Source: Nocardia asiatica NBRC 100129 (lineage in GTDB: Bacteria > Actinomycetota > Actinomycetes > Mycobacteriales > Mycobacteriaceae). Taken from it: a stretch of DNA of 45,672 nucleotides. The position numbers were made by a program, and so were the translations under genes. Positions 1 through 7,958 of this stretch are shown here, in pieces. The DNA is taken from NCBI RefSeq assembly GCF_000308415.1, contig NZ_BAFS01000465.1:1-45672 (forward strand), given 5' to 3'. The notes under the pieces were generated by a model, which searched no databases, had not been told where the DNA came from, and saw only the letters and a program-made list of their open reading frames with translations. Position 1 is the stretch's first letter. Every line of letters starts with the position of its first letter.

Positions 1-786
1 GGGCCGCAGCAGGCGTGGTCGTCGATGCCGCGCCGCGCGGTGCGCCCCACGCAGGACCATCCCACCAAATCTGGAGTGCTCGGGTTGGTCGCCAATGCAC
101 TCGGCCGTGACCGCGGGGACGACATCAGCGATCTCGCCGCGCTGCGCTACGCGGTTCGCGGTGACCGAACCGGCACCGTCGAAGTCGACTTCCACACCGC
201 CGGAGCCGGATCATTCCCGCTGCTACCCGCCGAGGTTCTCGCCGATCGGGTCACTGCCCGAGCCGCCGCGAACGGCAGTGTGCGCCCACGGGCGTACGCG
301 GCACCGAAAAACATCCGCAGGCACGGCGACTCCTTGACGGGCAAACGCGAGGCCGCGATCCTCACCCGCGATGCATACCTCGCCGATGCCGTCTTCACCG
401 CTGCTCTCACCGGCGATCGGTCGATAATCGACCAGATCGCGGCAGCGCTCACCACACCCGCGCGGACGTTGTTCCTCGGCCGCCGCGCCTACCCCCTTTC
501 TCAGCCGCTCAACCCGTATGTGGTCGACGACACCGACCCGCAGCAAGTGCTCACCACCGCGCCGCCCGCCCCACGTGCGATCGACGGGCCGCGCCCGGTG
601 TGGGCCGATGCCAACCCCGTCGACGCTCACGACCCGGCCGCGCGGATCGTCACCGACCAGCCCACCAGCTACCAGGACCGCCGACACCGCCCGCGCGTCG
701 AGATCCGCGTCCGAACAGGACCAGCCCGAGCCTTCACACCCGAAGTCGAAGTGGTCGACTTCTTCTCCCCTCCGGAGCCGACATGA
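1..786 (+). CDS. cas5e: Cas5e (CasD), type I-E Cascade subunit, 5'-truncated by window edge
   Basis: Cas5e is the Cascade subunit that holds the 5' handle of the crRNA in type I-E systems. The reading frame is open from base 1. Before the first visible ATG (base 25) it already reads GPQQAWSS, which matches the family's N-terminal glycine-rich GPLQSWG segment, so the true start lies upstream of the window. The family signature PTKSGVLGLVANALG follows at bases 64-108, and FLGRRAYPLSQPL near 475-510 fits the C-terminal RAMP glycine-rich region. The stop overlaps the cas6e start by 4 bp (ATGA, 783-786), so the two are translationally coupled. The remaining Cascade genes and cas3 should lie to the left, outside the window. 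The family call is firm. Confidence 0.9.
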   Translation, partial: GPQQAWSSMPRRAVRPTQDHPTKSGVLGLVANALGRDRGDDISDLAALRYAVRGDRTGTVEVDFHTAGAGSFPLLPAEVLADRVTARAAANGSVRPRAYAAPKNIRRHGDSLTGKREAAILTRDAYLADAVFTAALTGDRSIIDQIAAALTTPARTLFLGRRAYPLSQPLNPYVVDDTDPQQVLTTAPPAPRAIDGPRPVWADANPVDAHDPAARIVTDQPTSYQDRRHRPRVEIRVRTGPARAFTPEVEVVDFFSPPEPT

Positions 787-1499
787 CCGCCGATAGACCG
801 GCTTCGGCCGGCGGTGTGCTGCTCCCTCGAAGCTATCTCACTCTCGACGCCAACCATCGAGGCGTGCGTGCCGCACTGATCGACGTCCAACTGATGCACC
901 GGCTGATCATGACAGGCTGGCGACAGGCCGACTCGCCTCAACCAGGCATCCGCGCGGAACTCGCCATTCTCTACGCCCTCGACCTCACCACATCCGGCAC
1001 CGTGCGCGTCGTCACACAAGCCGCAGTCGAGCCACACTGGCAGCTAGCGCCGGGCACGACCACCGAAGCCCCTGTCGCCAGACAGCATTTCGCGCCCCTG
1101 GATGGCGCGATCGAGTTCCAGCTCACCGCCGCTCCGACTCGCAACCTGCCCCCCGTCCCGAACATCACCCCCGGTCGCCGCGCGCGTGGCCGCCGCGTTC
1201 CACTGCCCACCGACGAACACCTCGCCTGGGGCAAGAATGTACTCACCAGACGCGCAGGCCTCACCGTGCGCGAGTTGACGATCTCCAACATCAGCAGGCT
1301 GGATTCCGCGACCAAGTCCCTCCCGCCCGACGAACGCCCGATCCACGCCGCAGTGTTCGCCCACACCACCGTCACATATCACGGCGTCGCCGAGATCACC
1401 GACCCCGACACCCACTGCCACGCCCTCATCCACGGCATCGGACGCGCCAAGTCATGGGGCTGTGGACTCCTGCTCACCCGGCCCTACGCCAGGGACTGA
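783..1499 (+). CDS. cas6e: Cas6e (CasE), CRISPR RNA endoribonuclease, type I-E
   Basis: Cas6e cleaves the CRISPR precursor at the base of the repeat hairpin and stays bound in Cascade. The 238-residue protein has the usual family length. It opens with YLTLDANHRGVRAALID, which fits the family N-terminus including the DVQLMHRLIM helix, and ends in the G-rich loop GIGRAKSWGCGLLL that defines RAMP/Cas6e proteins. The start is the ATG of the ATGA overlap with cas5e. cas6e is normally followed by cas1 and cas2. Here a very short CRISPR array and then unrelated minus-strand genes follow, so the adaptation genes are absent from this side of the locus. Confidence 0.9.
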   Translation: MTADRPASAGGVLLPRSYLTLDANHRGVRAALIDVQLMHRLIMTGWRQADSPQPGIRAELAILYALDLTTSGTVRVVTQAAVEPHWQLAPGTTTEAPVARQHFAPLDGAIEFQLTAAPTRNLPPVPNITPGRRARGRRVPLPTDEHLAWGKNVLTRRAGLTVRELTISNISRLDSATKSLPPDERPIHAAVFAHTTVTYHGVAEITDPDTHCHALIHGIGRAKSWGCGLLLTRPYARD

Positions 1500-1585
1500 A
1501 GTGCAGGCACGAGCGATGACTGTGAACACGAATGCGCTCTATGATCAGCGTGCCACCCAAGTTTCGATCCAGGCCAGAGACTGTT

Positions 1586-1730
1586 CCGCCCCGCACATGC
1601 AGGGGATCAGCCGTTCCCGCGGTACCACATCGGAGAAAGCCTCCGAGCCGCCCCGCACATGCAGGGGATCAGCGGGACACCGGCGAACACTCACCAGGCG
1701 GGATCGAATTCGCCCCGCACATGCAGGGGA
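1586..1730 (+). CRISPR. Short, degenerate type I-E CRISPR array (3 repeats, 2 spacers)
   Basis: Three copies of the palindrome-like core CCCCGCACATGCAGGGG occur at a constant 62-bp period (cores begin 1589, 1651 and 1713). Repeats 1 and 2 share 26 identical bases (1586-1611, 1648-1673). Repeat 3 (1711-1730) keeps 20 and then diverges, as terminal repeats do. The intervening unique segments are about 36 bp between cores (about 32-33 bp if the repeat is 29-30 bp). The array lies 87 bp behind cas6e on the same strand. Compared with the E. coli I-E stem (CCCCGC/GCGGGG), the 3' arm carries one extra A, which bulges the stem and explains the 62-bp rather than the usual 61-bp period. Spacer targets cannot be judged here. 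Confidence 0.85.
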
Positions 1731-1879
1731 GTTCGCCCCCGGAGGTCGGCCCATCAGCTGATCCCCGGGGCGAGCGGCTGCGCGATCGGATCCCACCACC
1801 AGGAGCCGCGCTGTGCGACGAGCACGGCGAGGATATTCGGTTGCCCGTAATAGGTGATCACGCAGATAGTGGCCCGATT

Positions 1880-1960
1880 TCGGTGCTGGTCGCCGAATTC
1901 GAAGCCAACCTAGGCCACCTGCGCACCCGCGAAGGCATGGCAAAGGCCCGCGCCAAGGGT
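1880..1960 (+). pseudogene. Fossil of a serine recombinase/resolvase
   Basis: About 27 codons read VLVAEFEANLGHLRTREGM followed by AKARAKG. This closely matches the end of the catalytic domain of Tn3-type resolvases and other serine recombinases, where a conserved AEFE...RTREGM...AKGR helix precedes the DNA-binding domain. Neither the catalytic serine region nor the C-terminal HTH can be found in any frame nearby, and the surrounding frame is not protein-like. I read it as a remnant left by an old mobile element next to the CRISPR array. The rest of 1731-2227 contains nothing else I can support. Confidence 0.55.
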
Positions 1961-2227
1961 GGCCAGGGATTGACGCGCTCGGCTGCCGTGGACTCGGCTG
2001 CTGCGCATGGGGGGACAGATCAGCGAAGACGGCCCCCGTGCAGTGCCGAAAACGGGGCTACACCGCAGCCGGAACCTGTCCAGACGCGCGAGGTCGGCGC
2101 GGGCGCCCGGGGGTGTCGGGAGCGCTCTGCCGGCGCGCTGGCCGATATTCCTGGCGTACTGGTACACGGCCGCAGTGAGGGCCACCCTGCGCCACTGGTC
2201 CGCTCCGACTCCGACCCACGCAGCGAC

Positions 2228-3343
2228 TTACGGGCAGTGTGCGTAGGGTGGCGGGCCGGAATTCGCGGTGCGCGTCTGGAGCTGGAGCCGATAGAAAGCC
2301 AGGTCCTTGTTCGTCTCTGTGTAGTTCGGATCTGTCATGTTCGCGATGTAGATCGACGCGTCGGTGGCAATCAATGCGGCGTTCGGATCGCCCTGCACGC
2401 TCTTCCATGTCTGCTCGGTCACGGGTTGTTGGAAGAGCGAGGGGTCGATCACCATGACGCGCACCTGAGGGTAGGGGCCGCGGACACGCAGTGTCGCAGC
2501 GACATGCCATCCCCACAAGACGATGCAGTTGGGATTGTTCTTCGTGTCGACCGACAACATCGTGTGGGCGCGGATCCACACTTTTCTCGGACGTAGGCCC
2601 GTCGCGATCATGAGCCTGCACATCTCGTGAGCGCGCGCCCAGCAGCCGTCGTCGGGATACAGAAACGGGATGCAAGGCGGCGGGACGGTAGCCGGATCAC
2701 AACTCGTCGCGTTGACCATGTCGAAGGCTTGCCGGGCTCGGTCTTCGGATATCGCACCAAACAACCACGTCACCAGGGCCAACAGCCGCAGGCGTCGCAA
2801 CAGCTCCAGAATCCGCGCGATGAGGTTGGGTTGCGGGACAATCGGCGTGGGAATAGGTGGCAGGGGAGGCGCATTGGGATCGGGGATGTAGGCGCGGACG
2901 TCGATGATCTCGTGCACGTCATTCTCGGTGACGATCACCGCGGCGCCACTGTCGGCCGCACCGCGGAGCAGGTTCACCATGTCGGTGAATCCTGAAGTGT
3001 CTCGTCGTAGTACATGTTGCGCGTGAGAACGCTGCAGTACGACGCTGTAGGCCCCGACGGATAGGGGCTGGATACGGTCGATTCTCGTGACATGCGGGAT
3101 CAGTAACCGAGTGATCGTTGATGTCGCCGGGTCGATTTCGAGATAGACAGGCAATCGCAGTCTTCGCAGCCCATCGAGGACTCGCGCGTAGCCGACCGCT
3201 CGCGGATCGTCAGGATCCAGCTGCGCGTGGCGGCCTTCCGTCAATTCCACGTCGATCGGGGGAGCCGATTCCTTGGAAGAGATTCGATCGACCGGGGGCT
3301 CGAGGCCGACGATCATCGAGACAACCGAATGGGGGTTTGTCAT
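2228..3343 (-). CDS. Protein-glutaminase-like cysteine hydrolase with unknown N-terminal half
   Basis: The C-terminal half (about residues 195-345 of 371) resembles the protein-glutaminase (Gln_deamidase) fold, whose members hydrolyse side-chain amides of glutamine in proteins. The expected Cys-His-Asp triad can be placed: C234 in DDGCWARAHEMC, H280 in WGWHVAATL and D300 in VMVIDPSLF. The N-terminal 150 residues are not recognised. A proline-rich linker (PPLPPIPTPIVPQP, about 159-172) and a basic hydrophobic stretch (about 175-196) separate the halves. No classical signal peptide is visible at residue 1. The ATG at 3343 has a good site (GGAGG six to seven bases upstream). It is a lone minus-strand gene, with no immunity-type partner next to it. 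Substrate and location are unknown, and the triad assignment is by motif only. Confidence 0.65.
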   Translation of the reverse strand: MTNPHSVVSMIVGLEPPVDRISSKESAPPIDVELTEGRHAQLDPDDPRAVGYARVLDGLRRLRLPVYLEIDPATSTITRLLIPHVTRIDRIQPLSVGAYSVVLQRSHAQHVLRRDTSGFTDMVNLLRGAADSGAAVIVTENDVHEIIDVRAYIPDPNAPPLPPIPTPIVPQPNLIARILELLRRLRLLALVTWLFGAISEDRARQAFDMVNATSCDPATVPPPCIPFLYPDDGCWARAHEMCRLMIATGLRPRKVWIRAHTMLSVDTKNNPNCIVLWGWHVAATLRVRGPYPQVRVMVIDPSLFQQPVTEQTWKSVQGDPNAALIATDASIYIANMTDPNYTETNKDLAFYRLQLQTRTANSGPPPYAHCP

Positions 3344-3586
3344 CGCAGTCCTCCAGTAGCTGGGGGCCTGTTCGCGCGCCGCCGCCTACACGACAAATTC
3401 ATAGCATATTGATATCACTGCTGGTTGTAGATGCGGGGCACGCCACGACCAGCGTGACCATATGGTCGCCGACCAACAAGCGGCCACCCAGTGCGGACAA
3501 ACGTGCTGTCAGGCTGCAGCGTCCAAAGACGTGGCTGTTGGCAGGTAACTGCCCGGGGACGATGACCCCTGCCACTCCTCATGTCC

Positions 3587-3623
3587 GCCCCGCTCGACCG
3601 CGCCGCGCGCGGCCAAGCGGGGC
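3587..3623 (-). terminator. Hairpin terminator behind the FAD monooxygenase gene
   Basis: Arms GCCCCGCT (3587-3594) and AGCGGGGC (3616-3623) are perfectly complementary, and the loop contains further GC self-complementarity. The hairpin starts 12 bases after the monooxygenase stop codon (3635, minus strand). There is no T-run, as is usual in high-GC actinomycetes. Confidence 0.6.
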
Positions 3624-3634
3624 AACGTCCGCAC

Positions 3635-5206
3635 TCAAGCGGGGGTCAACACCGCATCCAGCGCGTCGAACAGCGCTGCCTGCTCCGACGTGCTGCCCAG
3701 GGCGCCGAAGTGTCCGTCCGGGCGGATCAGCGCCACGGCGGTGTCAGCGTCGTGGCTGCGATCGGCGGCCTCGCCGCATGCCCCGCTCAGTGCTCGACCA
3801 CCCAAGCTGGACGCCGGCACGGACGCGAACTTCACACGCTCACCAAAACGCCGCTCAAGACGCGTTTTCAACGCAGCGTTCGCCGCAGCCGCCTGCGGAT
3901 CACGCCGCTCGAGCGCGGCCACTGTGTAGAACGGATGCCGCAGGAACTCATGTAGGTGAAGCGGCACCCGGTCGCCGACGGCCAGATCGGCCGGTCCCGT
4001 CAGCCCTGCTGGTGTGGAGATCACGTCGCGGTAGCTGAAGGACAGGCCCGAGATCAGTCCCACCATGCGCTCGTTGAATCCTGGCTCGCGAGTCTTCGCG
4101 ATCCGTTCAGGGATCGGCGTGCCGTGATCCATCAGTATCTTGGTCAACTCGTGTGAGCCCGCAAGGACCAGCTCAGCCACGGGCCGTCGTTCCAGTTCGT
4201 AGGTTTCGAGGACCGCCTCATCCGCATATCCGCGCACAACCATTCCGAGCTTCCAGCCCAGATTGAAAGCGTCTTGGATGCCGCAATTCATGCCTTGGCC
4301 ACCCGCTGGCGAATTGATGTGATTCGCGTCGCCGCACAGTAGAATTCGTCCGATCCGGTACGTTCCGCTGATTCGTCTCCAGATGGAGAACACGCTGTTT
4401 TCGGCCTGCGCGCCGAGCGTGACTCGACGATGGGGGAAGTGGTCGTCGACGACTGATTGGAAGGCTGCAAGAGTCATTTCAGCCGAGTCGACCTCAGAGT
4501 TTTCACTGATCAGAACCCGGCAGTTGCCATCAGGCAGTGCTGTCACCAGCAGCATGTTGCTTTCTTTGATGAAGTAGTGGATGCGATTGCTATCGTAGTC
4601 CTCGAGCCCCGAGACTGGCCCGTTCATCATTTTCATCGCCTGACCGGAATACTCGTCGCCCACATAAGATACGCCGAGCTGTTCGCGTACTCTGCTCTGC
4701 AGCCCGTCGCACCCTACCAGCCAATCTGGACGGACTATCTCCTCACGACCGGTGTCGGTATGAACCAAACGGGCGGTAACAAGCCCGTCATCATCATTTT
4801 TCGCGGAGACGAGTTCGGTTTCCCATTCTACGTGGGTATCCAACGACGCAAGGTGATCGCGCAGGACTGTCTCAGTGTCGTTCTGCGGGATGATGAGCAC
4901 GAAGGGATAACGGCTCTGCAGCGTTGTGTAATCCAGCCGCGCGACGTCCTGATATCCGGAGAAGTGCCAATCCATGGAATCTGATGGGATACCTCGCTCC
5001 TCGAAGAGGTGGGCAATGCCAGCCATATCAAAAAGTTCCAGCGTGCGCGCCTGCAGTGTAAAGGATTTCGACTTATCGGAAGGAGCTTTCCGCTTGTCGA
5101 TTATTCGGCATCTGATACCCAGACGTGCCAACTGAAACGCCAGCGTCAACCCCGACGGGCCAGCCCCGACGATCACAACTAGGCCACGCAATTTGGAAAT
5201 GTACAT
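3635..5206 (-). CDS. FAD-dependent monooxygenase, class A aromatic hydroxylase type
   Basis: Predicted flavoprotein hydroxylase of the PHBH/phenol-hydroxylase fold that uses NAD(P)H and O2 to hydroxylate an aromatic or polyketide-like substrate. The 523-residue protein shows the Rossmann motif GAGPSG at residues 14-19, the DG motif in WLVGCDGLQSRVR, and the second FAD motif LLCGDANHINSPAGGQGMN. A C-terminal thioredoxin-like tail (VALIRPDGHFGALGS) is typical of the larger members such as MhpA-like and antibiotic-tailoring hydroxylases. I start at ATG 5206 rather than the upstream ATG at 5335, because GAAAGGG lies five bases before it and the Rossmann strand then begins near the N-terminus. The gene stands alone, with a terminator behind it and a 1.2-kb gap in front. 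The substrate cannot be deduced. Confidence 0.85.
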   Translation of the reverse strand: MYISKLRGLVVIVGAGPSGLTLAFQLARLGIRCRIIDKRKAPSDKSKSFTLQARTLELFDMAGIAHLFEERGIPSDSMDWHFSGYQDVARLDYTTLQSRYPFVLIIPQNDTETVLRDHLASLDTHVEWETELVSAKNDDDGLVTARLVHTDTGREEIVRPDWLVGCDGLQSRVREQLGVSYVGDEYSGQAMKMMNGPVSGLEDYDSNRIHYFIKESNMLLVTALPDGNCRVLISENSEVDSAEMTLAAFQSVVDDHFPHRRVTLGAQAENSVFSIWRRISGTYRIGRILLCGDANHINSPAGGQGMNCGIQDAFNLGWKLGMVVRGYADEAVLETYELERRPVAELVLAGSHELTKILMDHGTPIPERIAKTREPGFNERMVGLISGLSFSYRDVISTPAGLTGPADLAVGDRVPLHLHEFLRHPFYTVAALERRDPQAAAANAALKTRLERRFGERVKFASVPASSLGGRALSGACGEAADRSHDADTAVALIRPDGHFGALGSTSEQAALFDALDAVLTPA

Positions 5207-5335
5207 GATAACCCTTTCTGCACGCCGAATCATGGCCCGGCAGCATGGAACGGATGCCGAGGTGGATGCCGCCACATATTTCGAATTACTGACGGCACTG
5301 GAAAGGTGAAATGTATGGCGCGACCGATGCTTCAC

Positions 5336-6526
5336 ATGGCTCTGCGTCGATCATCAAGGCGCCGCTACCACACAACAGTTGCTGCCTTCGTTTCAAGTAA
5401 CTATCGCAAGGTGTCCTCCTCGCCCAATGGTCAGTGACGGTGCCGCGGGGACAGTGGTGTGCGCGATACGTGTCGGTGCCGAACGTCGTGTACAGCTGAG
5501 CGCACGGAGCACCCACCTCGGTGGGGATCCGGACTGGCAGGGCACGCTCCAGTTCCAATGGTGTGCAGCGGGGGCTGTGGTGTGGTGAAAGATGTCCCTG
5601 CGGAGGGGCCAGCAGTTGATGCTCTGCCCCGCCTGCGCGGAGCCGACCTGATAGCCGGCCGCGATGAACGTCGGACTGGTACATGCGCGCTTCTTCAAGG
5701 CCCATTCCCTCCTACCCGCTCGACACCCAGATGGCCACGAATCGCACACGAAGGCGGGTTGCATGAAGCCATGTCCCCCGACTTCCGCAATAGGGCTTGC
5801 CTGGTGCCAACAGCCAGACTTTCCCACCGGTGGCCTTATGAGCGGAATAGGGAAGTACCTACGAGGTCCCTACGAACGGCAGTTCGGGTTTGAGGGCTGC
5901 CGCGGGCGGCTCGCATCGGTCGAAAGCTGCGGCGCCGGAGAATAATTCAGCCATCGGTGGACAGTCGGGCGCTTTTGCGATGCCACGCGGCTCAGAGGCG
6001 AGAAACTGCGGTGTATGGGCGTCGATCTGGGCGACATCTCGGAAGCAACCACTGCCGTCAGGGTGGTGTTCGGAGGTCCAGACATGGAGTTCGTGAGCAT
6101 GGTGGGTCCGCTGGGTCGGGACAGAGGTGGTCAGTTCTCGTCCACTGCGGTCGCTTTCAACGGAGCTGCGGGTTCCTCGCGCGCCGGTCGCCCATTGTGC
6201 GCGGCCGCCAGCTGGTGCAAGCTGTCGCTGCCCACGGAGGCACTGCCGGCAGTTGAAGAGGTTGGTCTGCGACGTAAGAACCTGCCGAACGACTCCTGCG
6301 CCAGCTGTGCGGATGCAGTTGCTGTCGGACCCCAGCGGGCGCCCGCAGGCGGCCCGTGGGGTCGAAGATCAGCACGCTGTTCGCTGACCGAGCGTTCGAT
6401 GAGACAGTTGCGAAGACAGGCAAAGCCCGATACCGCCCGCGAACGATCTGCTGAATCCCTGTGGAGTGCTAACCCGGCAGGCGGCTGCGGCTGGCTCTCC
6501 GTTCCTGCGGATGTGGAGCTACACCG
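5336..6526. other. 1.2-kb stretch without a supported gene
   Basis: Frames are open on both strands for 100-200 codons, but none has a start with a ribosome site, a recognisable motif or protein-like composition, and opposite frames overlap one another. It may hold the promoter of the FAD monooxygenase (near 5210-5340) and decayed coding sequence. One imperfectly placed inverted repeat (CTCCGTTCC 6497-6505 / GGAACGGAG 6535-6543) encloses the P450 stop codon and could act as its terminator. Confidence 0.5.
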
Positions 6527-7771
6527 TCAGGGGCGGAACGGAGCCGAAGGAGGGAACACCACCGGCAACGCTTCCAATGCTCGGTGGAACGGGCCGGGGC
6601 GCCACACAAGCTCGTCTTTGGGCACGGCCAGTCGCAACTCCGGGAGAGTGTCCAGGAGCTGATCGATGACGTCCTGTGCGAGCAGAAGCCCGTACGGCCG
6701 AGCGTGCGCAGGGCAGGCGTGCGGGCCGGTGCTGAAAGCTAGATTCCATCCGTTGTCCAGGAATTCCCCTGTGTTCATCGCTGGATCCGTGTTGCAGGCG
6801 GCCATGCTGATGATCACCGGCTGATTCGCTGGCAGCCAGACATCCTCGATCAAGATCGGCTGGCGCGGATAGGTGATGCAATAGTTCGCCATCGGCGGGT
6901 CGGTTGCAAGCCGCTCGTGGAGCGCGGTCTTGGTCGACAGATGGAGGCTATTGCCGAAGCGGGTGTCGGTCAGCATCAACAGCAGGGTGTTGGCGATGAG
7001 GTTCAGTGGCGGTTCGACACCGGCGGCGAACAACAGAACCAGCTGGTGCACCATCTCCTCATCGTTCAGCTTGGCAGGATGTTGGACCAGCCTTGTGACG
7101 ACGTCATCTTGGGGGTGCTCGCGCTTCAGCGCGGTCAGGTCGAGCAGCGCTTGACCCATGATCATGTTCACTGTTTCGGTATCCACGCCGTCGAACATCG
7201 CGGCGCTGGCTTGCGCGACTCGCTCGCCGATGTCCGGTGGACAACCGAGTACCTGGCAGAAGACCGAGAAGACCAGCGGTTGCACATACTGGGTCAACAG
7301 CTCGGCCTGGCCGGTCTCGCAGAAGGTGTTGATGATCGGGATGGCGGATTCCTCGACCATGGAGCGCAGGGAGTTCAGGTCGATCCCGTCCAGGGCGTCG
7401 GTCAACGCAGCGCGGTATCGTGCGTGCTTCTCGCCGCTGGTTCGGATCGCGTTGGGTCGTGCCTCGATCATCGGCATGATCGGGATTCCGGCGGGTGCGG
7501 TCCTCTGCCACATGCTCGGATCGGCAGGGAAGTGGTCGTCGTCGTTGAGGATGCGCACGGCGGTGCGATAGCTGATCACCAGGGTTGCGGGCACTCCTGG
7601 CCACATTTCGACCGGCACCAGCGGTCCGTAGTCTCTACGCATCCGGCTGTAGAATCCGTGCGGATCGGCCGCGAACTGCGGGGTGTAGATCGGGATTCGA
7701 GGACCGATGCTCTCGATCGATGACATCGAGTCGGTCGCGGTAGCACCCTGATGCGTGTGCTGCGGATACAC
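6527..7771 (-). CDS. Cytochrome P450, CYP157-like, lacking the EXXR arginine
   Basis: Heme-thiolate monooxygenase of 414 residues, soluble, dependent on external ferredoxin and reductase. The heme loop LAFSTGPHACPAH places the axial cysteine at C353, and the C-helix HARYR (116-120) is normal. The K-helix, however, reads HERLATDPP, so the near-invariant ExxR is E286-R-L-A289 with no arginine. The I-helix AAGVEPP (249-255) has proline where the oxygen-activating threonine usually sits. The C-terminal VWRPGPFHRALEALPVVF and ANYCITYPR segments match the streptomycete CYP157 family, which is known to lack EXXR. The start is GTG 7771 with AAGGAG five bases upstream; the next ATG has no such site. 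No ferredoxin gene or conservon genes flank it. Substrate unknown. Confidence 0.85.
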   Translation of the reverse strand: MYPQHTHQGATATDSMSSIESIGPRIPIYTPQFAADPHGFYSRMRRDYGPLVPVEMWPGVPATLVISYRTAVRILNDDDHFPADPSMWQRTAPAGIPIMPMIEARPNAIRTSGEKHARYRAALTDALDGIDLNSLRSMVEESAIPIINTFCETGQAELLTQYVQPLVFSVFCQVLGCPPDIGERVAQASAAMFDGVDTETVNMIMGQALLDLTALKREHPQDDVVTRLVQHPAKLNDEEMVHQLVLLFAAGVEPPLNLIANTLLLMLTDTRFGNSLHLSTKTALHERLATDPPMANYCITYPRQPILIEDVWLPANQPVIISMAACNTDPAMNTGEFLDNGWNLAFSTGPHACPAHARPYGLLLAQDVIDQLLDTLPELRLAVPKDELVWRPGPFHRALEALPVVFPPSAPFRP

Positions 7772-7907
7772 GTAGTCTCCTTGGTGTCGGTTGCGGCAGC
7801 ATAGTACCGAAGGCGAAGATCGTCGGCTCGTCTATGTTGTTTCCTGCCAACAAGATTCCGCCGCATCGGCGGTGTCCGTCGCACGGGTTACGCGTCCGAT
7901 ACGACAC

Positions 7908-7938
7908 GGGTTGGGCGCCCAGGCAGGGCGCCCAACCC
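7908..7938 (-). terminator. Strong hairpin terminator behind the acyl-CoA oxidase gene
   Basis: A perfect 13-bp stem (GGGTTGGGCGCCC, 7908-7920, against 7926-7938) with a 5-base loop starts 20 bases after the acyl-CoA oxidase stop at 7959 on the minus strand. It separates that gene from the P450, so the two are probably transcribed independently. Confidence 0.8.
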
Positions 7939-7958
7939 ATGGACGTGCCGCGGCCGTG

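Noticed and set aside
1532..2596. Long plus-strand frame reading through the CRISPR array with a repeated PRTCRGS motif
   Set aside because: The peptide repeats are just translated CRISPR repeats. Only the short resolvase-like part of this frame is meaningful, and I list that as a fossil.
6015..6662. 215-codon plus-strand frame beginning MGVDLGDISEATTAVR
   Set aside because: The start of the frame looks protein-like, but the rest is Ser/Arg/Ala-rich, runs over the P450 3' end in antisense and shows no ribosome site or motif.
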